Shown: piece after piece, positions 17,535-26,391 of the stretch | How the letters are laid out: every line of letters starts with the position of its first letter | Position numbering within the stretch: position 1 is the first letter of the stretch | NCBI GenBank assembly: GCA_947175055.1 | Contig: CAMWLJ010000035.1 | Span: 1-32,595, forward strand | Length of the DNA: 32,595 nt | DNA from: an uncultured Lachnospiraceae bacterium | GTDB lineage: Bacteria; Bacillota; Clostridia; Lachnospirales; Lachnospiraceae | Direction: 5' to 3' | Position numbers and translations under genes: made by a program | The notes under the pieces: generated by a model | Databases searched by the model: none | What the model was told of the DNA's origin: nothing | What the model saw: only the letters and a program-made list of their open reading frames with translations

Positions 17535-17644
17535 GGAGAGCCCCTGCCGGTGAGCAGCGCTATGGCAGGGAGGAAGTGGAAGCGTTCAATAGGAATCGTT
17601 ACAAAAAGACATGCAGGCAGGATCTGTATGTGGAGGACAGGACT

Positions 17645-18931
17645 ATGGGAACAGTTTTGGATTATTTGAAGGAGTACGGGGACTATACGCTGACGGAGAT
17701 GCCTTTCAGTGAGGTGGACAGTCTGATACTCAGCCAGTTCTCTTATTTGAAATTCGACGAGATAGTGCCGGAAGCACAGGAAAAGCAGGCGCAGGCTGCT
17801 ATGACGGAAGCGCCGGTAATGCCGACAGGAGGAGAGGGGAAGGAAGCAGACAGGCCGGAAGCAGCGGAACATGGGGCGGTGCAGAAGGCAGAAATGACGG
17901 AGGCTGCGGCGGTCAGTCTGGAAGAGATGTTCCGGCATGAGAAGTACGATTCTCTGTATGGGGACGAACGGTACCGACGGGACAATACGGCATTGTTTTT
18001 GGGCATGTACGGCAGTAGGCGGTTCCATGAAACAAGGATAACAAATTATGTAAATCAAATCGACTTGGATACAGAGATGCAGTTTTCGGCAGTGACAGTC
18101 CATTTGCCGGACGGCATGGTCTATGTGGCCTTCCGGGGAACGGACGAAACCATCGTGGGCTGGAAGGAGGATCTGAATCTGGCTTTCTCGGAGCCGGTGC
18201 CGGGACAGCTTATGAGTGTGGAGTATCTGAATCATACGGCAGAGACGTTTGCCGGGGATTTCTATGTGGGTGGGCATTCTAAGGGCGGTAATCTGGCTGT
18301 CTATGCGGCGATGAATTGTCGGAAGGAAGTGCGTGACCGTATTGTGACGATCTACGATCATGATGGTCCCGGATTCCGTCCGGAGGTGAAGGCGCAGAGT
18401 GCTTACGGGGAAATCGAGGGCCGGATACGCAAGACGGTTCCCAGGTCATCTTTGGTGGGAATGCTTCTGTACTCAGAAGGGGAGTATGAGGTAGTGGAGA
18501 GTAAGACCATCGGGCTGGCTCAGCATAATCCTTATACCTGGCTGGTAAAGGAAGATGCGTTCCTGATCGTAAAGGATATCCGTACGGGAAGGAAATTCAT
18601 GGATAAGGCGCTGAATCAGTGGATCCTGTCGTTGTCCCAGGAGGAAATGCACACTTTCGTGGATACTTTTTATCAGGTGATCTTAGCTTCGGAGACCGAT
18701 AATCTGATCGATCTTACGGGCAACTGGATGAAAAGCCTGCACCGGATCAGAATGGCCTTAAAGGAGATTGAGCCGGAGACGGAGAAGGCCATCTGGCAGA
18801 TCATGCGGGCGCTTCTGGATATCATTTCCGCGAACATGAAAGAGCGGTTCCGCAACAGGAACGAGACGGAGCGGGAGAAACTGGAAGAAGCCATCAGGCA
18901 GCTGGAATCAGTGTTCAGGAAACAGTCTTGA
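17645..18931 (+). CDS. Mbeg1-like (DUF2974) alpha/beta-hydrolase fold protein
   Basis: A 428-aa protein. The N-terminal MGTVLDYLKEYGDYTLTEMP is typical of the family. An Ala/Glu-rich insert (about 45-90) follows, then the hydrolase core: VYVAFRGTDETIVGWKEDL, the nucleophile elbow GGHSKGGNLAVYAA (Ser212), and IYDHDGPGF. The last 130 residues are helical and charged. These are predicted lipases or esterases acting in the cytosol; the substrate is unknown. The frame extends to 17576, but GGAGG 8 nt ahead selects the ATG at 17645. A weak inverted repeat (CCCTGCC/GGCAGGG) lies between it and the previous gene. Confidence 0.85.
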   Translation: MGTVLDYLKEYGDYTLTEMPFSEVDSLILSQFSYLKFDEIVPEAQEKQAQAAMTEAPVMPTGGEGKEADRPEAAEHGAVQKAEMTEAAAVSLEEMFRHEKYDSLYGDERYRRDNTALFLGMYGSRRFHETRITNYVNQIDLDTEMQFSAVTVHLPDGMVYVAFRGTDETIVGWKEDLNLAFSEPVPGQLMSVEYLNHTAETFAGDFYVGGHSKGGNLAVYAAMNCRKEVRDRIVTIYDHDGPGFRPEVKAQSAYGEIEGRIRKTVPRSSLVGMLLYSEGEYEVVESKTIGLAQHNPYTWLVKEDAFLIVKDIRTGRKFMDKALNQWILSLSQEEMHTFVDTFYQVILASETDNLIDLTGNWMKSLHRIRMALKEIEPETEKAIWQIMRALLDIISANMKERFRNRNETEREKLEEAIRQLESVFRKQS

Positions 18932-18958
18932 GGCTGCGCCATGATGCTCTATCCCGGA

Positions 18959-19630
18959 TCAGTGCGGTGCAGCGGCAGGAGTGCTTTCGGCGAAATACTG
19001 TAAAAGCCTGTCGCCGCTGCTGTCCTGCAGGCGCTCTGGGTGCCACTGCACGGCAATGACCGGCAGGATCGTGTGCTGGATGCCCTCAATGATATTGTCG
19101 CCGGAGCGGCAGACGGAAAGCAGGTTTTTACCAACTCTGTCTATGGCCTGGTGATGGGCAGAGTTGACGGGTGTGCTCAGCCCATATAACTGATAGAAGA
19201 AATCGGTACGCGTCAGCCCGCTGTGATAGACTCGGTGGTTTTGATCTGCGCCGTTCCATTGGTGGTTTACGGCGGTGGGAATGTGCTGGGTGATGGTGCC
19301 GCCCAGGGCCACATTGATCAGCTGCAGCCCTTTACAGATTCCGAGTACGGGTTTTGCCTGCTGCAGAAAGGACTCAAAAGCCTGCATCTGTAGAATATCC
19401 AGTTCTGTGTCTATGCTGCGGGAGCCGAGATCCTGTTGGCCGAAAAAGGCGGGGGTGATGTCACCGCCGCCGGGTAGGAGCAGATGGGAAGCGGTGGCAG
19501 CATATTCGGGATCTAAAGTGGTGAAGCAGGGATGCTTAAGCCTGCGGAGAGCGTTTTCGTAATTTATGGTATCACGGCTGCGGCCGAGAATGGCGATGGT
19601 GACAGGAACTTTCCGATCAGGATAGAGCAT
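18959..19630 (-). CDS. Class I glutamine amidotransferase, gamma-glutamyl-GABA hydrolase type
   Basis: A 223-aa cytosolic hydrolase with the PuuD-like layout: LLLPGGGD near residues 51-57, nucleophile GICKG (Cys99), HSGL near 136-139, SAHHQAID, and QWHPE (His197, Glu199). Relatives cleave gamma-glutamyl-GABA or related gamma-glutamyl amides. No putrescine-pathway gene is adjacent, so the substrate is uncertain. The frame reaches 19684, but TAGGAG 8 nt ahead favours the ATG at 19630. It is convergent with the Mbeg1-like gene and divergent from the arabinofuranosidase. Confidence 0.88.
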   Translation of the reverse strand: MLYPDRKVPVTIAILGRSRDTINYENALRRLKHPCFTTLDPEYAATASHLLLPGGGDITPAFFGQQDLGSRSIDTELDILQMQAFESFLQQAKPVLGICKGLQLINVALGGTITQHIPTAVNHQWNGADQNHRVYHSGLTRTDFFYQLYGLSTPVNSAHHQAIDRVGKNLLSVCRSGDNIIEGIQHTILPVIAVQWHPERLQDSSGDRLLQYFAESTPAAAPH

Positions 19631-19748
19631 AGGATCATCTCCTATTGTAGTTGTGTTACTATAGTATATGTACCTTCTGTTCATTAGTCCATTGTGATGT
19701 TGTTTTGGACGAGGGACGAGTTACTTGTCTAAAAATTGAAAATAGCAG

Positions 19749-19795
19749 TTGCTTTCTTATGTGCTATCTCATATAATTTAGACATAACTAAATTA
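19749..19795 (+). promoter_or_regulatory. Arabinofuranosidase promoter with an operator-like palindrome
   Basis: TTGCTT (19749-19754), a 17-bp spacer and TATAAT (19772-19777). The inverted repeat TAATTTAG-N6-CTAAATTA (19774-19781/19788-19795) overlaps the -10 and the start point, a position where a repressor would block transcription. It does not resemble the AraR box of B. subtilis, so the regulator is unknown. Confidence 0.65.
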
Positions 19796-19878
19796 TTTTA
19801 AAATGTTTTGAAGAATGAAATCTTCATGCATCTTAGAAAATGGAGAGACGGACAATTTCCAGAAGAAAGGGACAGGTA

Positions 19879-21402
19879 ATGGCGATGGTGAGACTGTTTA
19901 TCAACGAGAAAAATAAGAAAGGGCATATTGACCCGGAGATCTACGGACATTTCTCGGAGCATCTGGGTCGGTGTATCTACGAGGGATTGTATGTGGGAGA
20001 GGACTCTGATATTCCCAATGTGAACGGGATGCGCACGGATGTGGTAGAAGCTCTGAAAGAGATGAAGATCCCGGTGCTGCGGTGGCCGGGCGGCTGTTTT
20101 GCGGATGAGTATCATTGGAGGGACGGAATCGGGCCCAAGGAAAACCGCAAGAAGATGATCAACACCCATTGGGGCGGTGTGGTGGAAGACAACAGTTTCG
20201 GAACACATGAGTTCTTTGAGCTGTGTGAGCAGTTGGGCTGTAAAACTTACGTGAACGGCAATGTTGGCAGCGGCACGGTACAGGAGATGAGCGAGTGGGT
20301 GGAGTATATGACCTTTGACGGGGTGTCCCCCATGGCGGATCTGCGCAAGAAGAACGGACATGAGAAGCCCTGGAAGATCGACTATTTCGGTGTTGGCAAT
20401 GAGAACTGGGGCTGCGGCGGCAATATGACTCCTGAGTATTACGCGAATCTGTACAGAAGATATCAGACTTATGTGAGACAATATCACAAGGATGCACCGA
20501 TCAGGAAAGTGTGCGGCGGTCCGAATGTAGCGGATTATTTCTGGACGGAGAAGGTGCTCGAGACATGCTTTGCAAAGCCGCAGCCGGGTGAAGGTATGGG
20601 GACAAGAGGATTTATGGACGGCCTTTCCCTGCATTATTATGTGCATCCGGAAGGATGGGAGAAGAAGGGCAGTGCTACGGAGTTCGACGATAAGACCTGG
20701 TATAAGACAATGGCCAAGGCGGCTTATATCGAGGAACTGATCGAGCGTCACGGAGCAATCATGGATCAGTATGACCCGGAGAAGAAGATCGGTATGGTCA
20801 TAGACGAATGGGGCTGTTGGTTCGAGGTGGAGCCGGGAACGAATCCGGGATTTTTGTATCAGCAGAATACTATGCGCGATGCGTTGGTGGCAGGCGTGTC
20901 TCTGAATATTTTCAATAAACACTGCGACCGTGTCAAGATGACTTGTATCGCGCAGATGGTGAATGTGCTGCAGTCTGTGATCCTGACAGAAGGGCCGAAG
21001 ATGCTCCTGACGCCTACCTATCATGTGTTTCATATGTACAAACATCATCAGGATGCGGAGCTTGTGGACAGCTATATAGAGGGTAATCGGACGATCGGAA
21101 TGGAAGAGGAATACCAGGTGCCGCTTTTGAGCGAGTCTGTGTCCGTGGATGCCGAGGGATATGTCAATGTGACCTTAAACAATCTGTCCGTGACTGAAGA
21201 GGTGCCGGTGGAAATGGCATTCGCGCAGCTTTTGCCAAGCCAGGTAACGGCCGCGATCCTGCGGGAGGAAATGCATGCATACAATACCTTCGAGGAGCCG
21301 GAGAAGGTGAAGGAAGAGGCATTTGATGCCTATGAGATCAGGGACGGGAAAGTCTGCTTCACAGCGCCTGCCTGCAGTGTGATCAGCTTCCGCATTAAGT
21401 AA
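19879..21402 (+). CDS. abfA: GH51 alpha-L-arabinofuranosidase
   Basis: A 507-aa enzyme without signal peptide, so intracellular. It releases L-arabinose from arabino-oligosaccharides taken up by the cell. GH51 marks: [20 protein letters not shown] at the start, [15 protein letters not shown], acid/base Glu175 in [11 protein letters not shown], nucleophile Glu310 in IDEWGCWFE, and a C-terminal beta domain. Length is normal. The frame runs back to 19840; the ribosome binding site AAAGGGA suits the ATG at 19879. No arabinose uptake or catabolic gene is next to it, so it is a stand-alone locus with its own operator. Confidence 0.95.
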   Translation: MAMVRLFINEKNKKGHIDPEIYGHFSEHLGRCIYEGLYVGEDSDIPNVNGMRTDVVEALKEMKIPVLRWPGGCFADEYHWRDGIGPKENRKKMINTHWGGVVEDNSFGTHEFFELCEQLGCKTYVNGNVGSGTVQEMSEWVEYMTFDGVSPMADLRKKNGHEKPWKIDYFGVGNENWGCGGNMTPEYYANLYRRYQTYVRQYHKDAPIRKVCGGPNVADYFWTEKVLETCFAKPQPGEGMGTRGFMDGLSLHYYVHPEGWEKKGSATEFDDKTWYKTMAKAAYIEELIERHGAIMDQYDPEKKIGMVIDEWGCWFEVEPGTNPGFLYQQNTMRDALVAGVSLNIFNKHCDRVKMTCIAQMVNVLQSVILTEGPKMLLTPTYHVFHMYKHHQDAELVDSYIEGNRTIGMEEEYQVPLLSESVSVDAEGYVNVTLNNLSVTEEVPVEMAFAQLLPSQVTAAILREEMHAYNTFEEPEKVKEEAFDAYEIRDGKVCFTAPACSVISFRIK

Positions 21403-21468
21403 TACAGACCGCCGACTCTGGAAATCGGCATCATGAATGTGGATCAAAGAAAGAAGTGTGTATAAGAG

Positions 21469-21732
21469 ATGGAAATAGAGACAAGACGTCACTGCCGTAA
21501 GTGTCTTACAAGGGATATGGATCAGAAGACATATTTTGAGAATCTGCACACGTATATCCGGAATCTGGATGATGAGCTTAAAGTTGAGGAGCCGCTTTAT
21601 GAGGAGCGGCTTTCTCAGTGCAAAGAATGCGATCTGCTGACAGATGGCATGTGCAGGGCCTGCGGCTGCTATGTGGAACTGCGCGCGGTGATGAAAAAGA
21701 ACGGCTGCCCCTATGACAAGTGGAAATTATAG
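21469..21732 (+). CDS. DUF6171 family cysteine-rich protein
   Basis: An 87-aa protein with HCRKC near residue 8, CKECD near 51, CRACGCYVELRAVMKKNGCP near 60-79 and a terminal KW: the Cys pattern typical of DUF6171, probably a zinc site. Function unknown. It starts 66 bp after abfA with a weak ribosome binding site, so may be read through from it; a small hairpin (21411-21415/21425-21429) lies between. Its end overlaps the convergent phosphoesterase gene by 6 bp. Confidence 0.8.
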   Translation: MEIETRRHCRKCLTRDMDQKTYFENLHTYIRNLDDELKVEEPLYEERLSQCKECDLLTDGMCRACGCYVELRAVMKKNGCPYDKWKL

Positions 21733-22533
21733 TAATTTGACCGGACCGGAAATGATCTCTCTGGCTACATACAGGATGCTGTCGACTCTGGACTGCATCG
21801 TCCATTTTACCAGTGTGAGTTCTCCCCGCTCGATCTCGATACAGGTGATACAGCGGGGATGCACACAGCTTCCGGTGTTATAATAGAGCGATGGCTCCTG
21901 CGGCAATATAGGCCGATGGGTGTGACCTGTGATCAGAATACAGTGTCGGTTTTCGGCCCAGCTGCGCAGACGTGCTTCACATTTTTCTTTTACCTCATAA
22001 TTTTTGGCGGCGCTGGTGGGATCTAAGAAGCCCAGATTTTCGAGAGGGCTCCAGAAATAACGCACCAGAAACCGGGCCAGCGGCCAGAGTGTGGAATTGA
22101 GCAGGCTGGCCTGGTGGCCGTGAGTCAGGTAGAGAGATTTTTCCGGCAAAGATTCGGAGCGCAGGATCAAAGCTTCCAGAAAGGCCGGGTTCTTCTTACG
22201 GACGATGTTGTGATTGCCGTAGAGAAGATACAGCCGGCCTCTTTCTGCAAACCGGTCAAACATGCAGTAGACATCTTCGTGAATCTCAGTGATGTTGCGC
22301 AGCTTTCGGTTTTCCCACAATTCTTCTCCATCTCCCAGCTCGATATAAGTGAAACCGCTCCGATAGTATTGCTCCAGAGCCGCATAGTAGAGGTGTTGGT
22401 TCTTGAGGAAGTTGTCAGAGGAAGTGCCTACGCCTCGGTGGCAGTCGCTGATAAGAACGTATCGGGAGCATTTGTTTAAGGGCAGTATGGGCGCCTGTGC
22501 AAAAGCGCGGTCCAATCGACTGGTGATACTCAT
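21727..22533 (-). CDS. Calcineurin-like metallophosphoesterase
   Basis: A 268-aa cytosolic protein with all metal-site motifs in order: LISDCHRG, IELGDGEELW, LLYGNHN, LTHGHQ and ITGHTHRP. It would hydrolyse phosphomonoesters or diesters using two metal ions; the layout recalls the LpxH/UDP-sugar branch, but a lipid A role is unlikely in a Gram-positive. AAGGAGA precedes the ATG. It follows the DUF4474 gene by 37 bp on the same strand, so the two are probably cotranscribed. Confidence 0.9.
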   Translation of the reverse strand: MSITSRLDRAFAQAPILPLNKCSRYVLISDCHRGVGTSSDNFLKNQHLYYAALEQYYRSGFTYIELGDGEELWENRKLRNITEIHEDVYCMFDRFAERGRLYLLYGNHNIVRKKNPAFLEALILRSESLPEKSLYLTHGHQASLLNSTLWPLARFLVRYFWSPLENLGFLDPTSAAKNYEVKEKCEARLRSWAENRHCILITGHTHRPILPQEPSLYYNTGSCVHPRCITCIEIERGELTLVKWTMQSRVDSILYVAREIISGPVKLL

Positions 22534-22570
22534 GGATCTTCTCCTTATTTATTTCAATAGATTATTCCGG

Positions 22571-23524
22571 TCATACCTTTTTGTGGTGGTGAGGATGGCA
22601 TCTGCGGCAGTATTTGGGACGGCGGCAGCCATTCTTTCGGTGACAGCGTCTGTGGAAACGGTGCATGCGCATCAGCCTCCGGAAGCAGAACGGAAGGTAG
22701 AAGTAGAGATATAATACACGGTCTTCCGTGCAGAGGAAGGGTCTGGTGATCCAGATGAAGAGACGGCAGTACATCCGATTCAGGCACTGGGAAAAACGAC
22801 GATGGAAACGAGTAAACAGGCCGTAGTGTACGGGCATGGGCCGGTGAAAAGTGAAGGACAGGCAGAGATTCTGTATCGTGATCTGCTCCGCCGGGTATTC
22901 CGCTTTGCATAAACCGTCGTAGAAGGCATTCAGCATTTCTTCATTGGGGAAATAGACGGCAGCCTTCAGCCGAAGATCCCCGGGACGGGAAAAGACGCCC
23001 GGCAGAAAAGCGGTGAGCCACCAGTGCTTTTCGGAGAGCTGGACATAGGTACCGTCCGCCATGCAAAGATGCAGAGAGCAGGAGAGTGTTTCATGCTCAT
23101 CGGCAGCAGAGAAATGGGCTACCTGATATTCGGCCTCGGACAACAGTCTGTCGGCATGATAGATACCGATCTCGGCACCGGTGTTGATGCCGTATTGCCC
23201 TTTCCAGAATTCGATCAGCCATGTTTTATCCAGATAATCAAAGTAGACAGGAAGCGCGTCGAAGACCATCTGGAAACGGGGCGCCATATAGTCGTAGATC
23301 CAAGTATAGCCGGCGGATTTCTGCCACGCATCCAGTGTGGAAGAAAAGAAACCGCAGCAGCAGTGGTAGGCGTAGCCGAAGGGCGTTGCCAGTTCCTCCA
23401 GAAGAGAGCATTTCTGACATTTGTCCATACACTTAATTTTACAGATGATCTTTTTTCTGCGGTAATGACAGAACAGCATACATACAAGTGCGACCAGAAA
23501 TAAGATAAAAAGAGTAACGTACAT
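22571..23524 (-). CDS. DUF4474 domain protein with N-terminal membrane anchor
   Basis: A 317-aa protein. Residues 1-20 form one TM, followed by a basic stretch with CMDKCQKC. The DUF4474 core spans about 45-230: CCGFFSSTLDAWQKSAGYTW, FDYLDKTWLIEFWKGQYGI, NTGAEIGIYHAD. The last 60 residues are unusually basic and rich in His and Cys (HRRCHRKNGCRRPKYCRRCH), which could bind metal or nucleic acid. Function unknown; family members are spread in Clostridia. The ribosome binding site is weak. First gene of a leftward pair with the phosphoesterase. Confidence 0.82.
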   Translation of the reverse strand: MYVTLFILFLVALVCMLFCHYRRKKIICKIKCMDKCQKCSLLEELATPFGYAYHCCCGFFSSTLDAWQKSAGYTWIYDYMAPRFQMVFDALPVYFDYLDKTWLIEFWKGQYGINTGAEIGIYHADRLLSEAEYQVAHFSAADEHETLSCSLHLCMADGTYVQLSEKHWWLTAFLPGVFSRPGDLRLKAAVYFPNEEMLNAFYDGLCKAEYPAEQITIQNLCLSFTFHRPMPVHYGLFTRFHRRFSQCLNRMYCRLFIWITRPFLCTEDRVLYLYFYLPFCFRRLMRMHRFHRRCHRKNGCRRPKYCRRCHPHHHKKV

Positions 23525-23724
23525 AATGAATAACCTATAATCCTATGTGGTTTGGTTCTATTTTATGCCGGGAAATATAAAAGGTTATTGAAGATTTTAG
23601 GTGTGCAAGATCGTTTATATAAGTATGTAAGGGCACCGTTCTTTTCACAGAACGTTTATGTCTGGCAAAGAATATTCCAAGGAACTTACTGTTTGATCGA
23701 AAATTGTGAATGGAGGATGCAGTC

Positions 23725-24648
23725 ATGAGAAGGAAAATCTTGCAGGTCGTGCTGTGTGCGCTGACAGTACCATGCCTTTGTAGCTGTACAACGGTGCTGC
23801 CGGAGGAAATAGGAGGAAGCGGTGAATGGGCTGTTTCGGAACAGTCGAGTTATTTTGAGGATTATGTTTCCGAGACTAGCGATGAAAGCTGCAGCGTAAA
23901 GGGGAATGTGTATCTGTTTGCCGAGGATGCAGGGGTGTGCCGATTTACGTCCGCGGAAGAGTCCGTGATCGACCTGCAGGGCAGTGTGAGGAATGTGAAG
24001 GGAGATGTGCGACTGGTCTGTGAAGCGACGGACGGAGTGCAGACGATCCTTGTGGAAGGGGAAGACCATAAGATTGAGAAGACAGTAATGGTGTCAGAAG
24101 GAGGAGGGGAGATTTACTTTACCGGGGAAGGCAGGTGCGAGTTCAAGCTGGAGATGAAAGCCGGGATGGATGTGACATTTGGCAATGGAACCGAATCGGA
24201 ATCTACGGAGACGGATGAGGATCTGATGTTGTCGGAAGATATAGATGAGATACCGGAAGGACTAAGTGGGCTGTCAGAATCGCCAAAGTTGTTGCGTATA
24301 GACAGTGAATTGCCGGAGGGCATCGAGGGGGAAGGAGACGCAAGATTCCCAGGTGTGACGGATGAATGGCCGGAGAGTATTTCACTGGAAAATAAGGGGA
24401 TGAGCGCAAACCCGCTTTATATCGACTTTAAAGTGGATGAAGCGATGAAAGTCTCTGTTTCGTGTGTGACGACAGAAGGCACGCTTCAGGTAAAGATCAT
24501 AGATCAGGATAAGGATCGTGTTTATTTTGACGAAAAAGATCCGCGGGGAGATTATGAGATATCGATCGATGAGACCGGAACCTGCTGTCTGGTGATTTAT
24601 GCGGACGCCCATAGAGGAAGTATCAAGATGACGCCCGTGAAAGAATAG
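23725..24648 (+). CDS. Acidic lipoprotein of unknown function
   Basis: A 308-aa protein with signal peptide MRRKILQVVLCALTVPCLCS and a lipobox-like LCSC near residues 18-21 (several Cys, so the exact lipidated one is uncertain). The mature part is very acidic. Two beta-rich parts (about 45-140 and 225-308) are joined by a Glu/Ser-rich linker, and may be diverged copies of one fold. GGAGG 8 nt ahead supports the ATG at 23725 over 23710. It would sit on the outer face of the membrane. The 200 bp before it separate it from the divergent DUF4474 gene and hold only a short hairpin (CGTTCT/AGAACG). Confidence 0.75.
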   Translation: MRRKILQVVLCALTVPCLCSCTTVLPEEIGGSGEWAVSEQSSYFEDYVSETSDESCSVKGNVYLFAEDAGVCRFTSAEESVIDLQGSVRNVKGDVRLVCEATDGVQTILVEGEDHKIEKTVMVSEGGGEIYFTGEGRCEFKLEMKAGMDVTFGNGTESESTETDEDLMLSEDIDEIPEGLSGLSESPKLLRIDSELPEGIEGEGDARFPGVTDEWPESISLENKGMSANPLYIDFKVDEAMKVSVSCVTTEGTLQVKIIDQDKDRVYFDEKDPRGDYEISIDETGTCCLVIYADAHRGSIKMTPVKE

Positions 24649-24665
24649 ACCTTATGAACACCCGG

Positions 24666-24729
24666 CAGCTTGCTGCATTGTGAGCTTATTGCGTTGTAAA
24701 TTTGCTGCATTCTCAGCTTGCTGCGGGGT
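24666..24729. repeat. Four-copy degenerate 16-bp tandem repeat
   Basis: Units begin at 24666, 24682, 24698 and 24714, with a consensus close to CAGCTTGCTGCATTGT. They fill the gap between the convergent lipoprotein and acetyltransferase genes. No coding frame or terminator T-run is seen. Confidence 0.7.
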
Positions 24730-24735
24730 ATTTGG

Positions 24736-25257
24736 CTAAGTTGTATATAGTTCAAAAATACCACCTTGAAATACTATGTCATTTCCTAGAGCATCTTTGT
24801 AGAACGACACATTTTCGATCCCGACCATTTCAAAGCCCAGCGATTTTAGTAATGAAACCGACGGCGTGTTATTTATAGCTGTGCCTGCAGTAAATTTCGT
24901 TATTCCAAGAGTACGAAGATGATCAAACAATGCTAAATGGCTTTCCTTAGCATATCCGTTACCGTGATGATCCGAATGGAAGCAGTATCCTATTTCATAG
25001 CTGTCCTGCCGTATATTTAAAGCGATATAGCCGATCATAACATCGTCAAGGCATACAGCAAAAAAGTTATGTTCCATTCCTTTATTTGCCTTTGCCCATT
25101 TGGAGATTTTTATGCGCACATCTTTATCATCTGTATTATGAGGTGTATCATATTGCGCAAATTCAGATGTTTTAAAGTTCTCCCATATAGCTTTGATTTC
25201 TTTCCAATCATCTTCTATTATATGTCTGATGATGAGCCTGTCTGTCTTTAGCAACAT
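24736..25257 (-). CDS. GNAT family N-acetyltransferase (RimJ/RimL-like)
   Basis: A 173-aa enzyme starting LLKTDRLIIRHIIEDDWKEI, as in RimJ/RimL-type proteins. It has YEIGYCFHSDHHGNGYAKES (acetyl-CoA pyrophosphate loop, here variant HGNGYA) and NNTPSVSLLKSLGFEMVGI, the conserved C-terminal part. It would transfer acetyl from acetyl-CoA to a protein N-terminus or small amine; the target is unknown. Base use is more AT-rich than genes to its left, which may mark newer DNA. It is followed on the left by the 16-bp repeats. Confidence 0.9.
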   Translation of the reverse strand: MLLKTDRLIIRHIIEDDWKEIKAIWENFKTSEFAQYDTPHNTDDKDVRIKISKWAKANKGMEHNFFAVCLDDVMIGYIALNIRQDSYEIGYCFHSDHHGNGYAKESHLALFDHLRTLGITKFTAGTAINNTPSVSLLKSLGFEMVGIENVSFYKDALGNDIVFQGGIFELYTT

Positions 25258-25304
25258 AGCTTTACTCCCCGCAATTTCTTATAAATATCTTTATAGGACC
25301 TTAT

Positions 25305-25332
25305 AGAGCTGTTGTTTGGTCATAGCAGCTCT
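25305..25332. terminator. Hairpin between the HAD and GNAT genes
   Basis: AGAGCTG (25305-25311) and CAGCTCT (25326-25332) are perfect arms; on the plus strand ATATTTT follows, while on the minus strand (the sense of the HAD gene, whose stop it overlaps) no T-run follows. Termination is uncertain. Confidence 0.35.
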
Positions 25333-26050
25333 ATATTTTCATATACTGCTCTACTTCGCGCCAGGTCCTTACTGTCAGAATATTTCTGTCTTCCTTATAT
25401 GGCAGATCGATCGCCCCTATGTACCATATCGGCAGCAGACCGGCATTTAAGGAGCCTTTCACATCACACTCATACTGATCCCCGATATACCAGACTTCAT
25501 CCGGTCGTAATTCTGCTTTTTCCAAAGCCAGGTCAAATATTCTTTTATTTGGTTTGCGGAACATATAATTACTTGAGGTGATGATAAATTCAAAAGTATT
25601 ATCCGGAAGCAGTCTGTTGATACGCTCTGCGACCACGGATGGATCGAAAGAAATATTGCTGATGACACCGGTGCGGATACCCTTGTTCTTCAAATATCCT
25701 AAAAACTCTTCTATGCCCTCTGTCGGCGTTCCGGGAGCAGCAGCATTCCAGAATACCGTATCAATCTCAGAGCTACTGAGTGCAATCTCTATTCCCTGCG
25801 ATTCATATAGATAAGACGTAAACATGGAATTAGGTATCTCTATCTGAGATAAATGCCTTTTCGCGGGATCAAATCTGCCGAATTCCCGATTGATCTCATC
25901 TGCTTTGGCTTGTACCTGCTTCGCCGATAAATGATATTTGTTTCTTGCAGCATACTGTAAAACAGTTTCTGTTCCCTTTAATCCGTCAAATTTCTGTTCT
26001 GCGATCAGCGTTTGACCGTAATCGAATAATACCATTTTGGGTGTTTTCAT
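25331..26050 (-). CDS. HAD family hydrolase
   Basis: A 239-aa phosphatase-like protein: motif I FDYGQTL (nucleophile Asp10), motif II VISNISFD, motif III Lys in FRKPNKRIF, motif IV WYIGDQYECDVKG. In motif I the second acidic residue, usually the general acid, is Gly12 (DxG); this variant occurs in some HAD subfamilies and may change the chemistry. The frame reaches 26116; GGAG 6 nt ahead supports 26050, while 26062 is also possible. A hairpin (26066-26071/26080-26085) lies just upstream in the leader. Substrate unknown. Confidence 0.88.
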   Translation of the reverse strand: MKTPKMVLFDYGQTLIAEQKFDGLKGTETVLQYAARNKYHLSAKQVQAKADEINREFGRFDPAKRHLSQIEIPNSMFTSYLYESQGIEIALSSSEIDTVFWNAAAPGTPTEGIEEFLGYLKNKGIRTGVISNISFDPSVVAERINRLLPDNTFEFIITSSNYMFRKPNKRIFDLALEKAELRPDEVWYIGDQYECDVKGSLNAGLLPIWYIGAIDLPYKEDRNILTVRTWREVEQYMKI

Positions 26051-26259
26051 ATAAATCTCCATTCCGCCGCCTTTCAGTTGGCGGCACAAATAGTAATGAA
26101 AGTCTACTTTTTTCACAGTAATCTACCCCCCATATACAGGGGATTTCGCTTGTATCAGTATCCTCCTACAACTGTTTCTCGTTCCAACATTGTTTGATCG
26201 CTTCAGATTAATTCAATTCCTGCAAAGTAGTAAAAATATCATAGACTTGCAGATGATAT

Positions 26260-26391
26260 GATTGTACCATATTAAGAATATATTTTGAAGGCTATGAAGA
26301 GAAGCAATAAAATGCTGCGAGGGAACGCCTGATTGAGAAATCAGTATTAGCAGGAGGAAATGCGATCATAGGAATAGACTTAAGCAGATAA
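26260..26391 (+). pseudogene. Fragment of a YbjQ/DUF74-like heavy-metal-binding protein
   Basis: Reading frame from 26260: FEGYEEKQ, a TAA stop at 26308-26310, then NAARERLIEKSVLAGGNAII and GID. The pattern A-RER-I-K----GGNAIIGID matches the C-terminal part of YbjQ-family proteins, which form small pentameric domains of unclear role. The in-frame stop and the missing N-terminal half show it is broken. No start codon or ribosome binding site is found. Confidence 0.5.
26261..26289 (-). promoter_or_regulatory. Predicted promoter for the HAD gene
   Basis: On the minus strand: TTCAAA (26284-26289), a 17-bp spacer, TACAAT (26261-26266), giving a leader of about 200 nt with a GCCGCC/GGCGGC hairpin near the start codon. 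It overlaps a decayed gene on the opposite strand. Confidence 0.4.

Noticed and set aside
17306-18361. Minus-strand open frame (351 aa) opposite the nucleoid-associated and Mbeg1-like genes
   Set aside because: It spans two real genes on the other strand and has the composition of a shadow frame.
19798-21048. Long minus-strand open frame (416 aa) opposite the arabinofuranosidase
   Set aside because: It is antisense to a clear GH51 gene, has His/Leu-rich shadow-type composition and no family motif.
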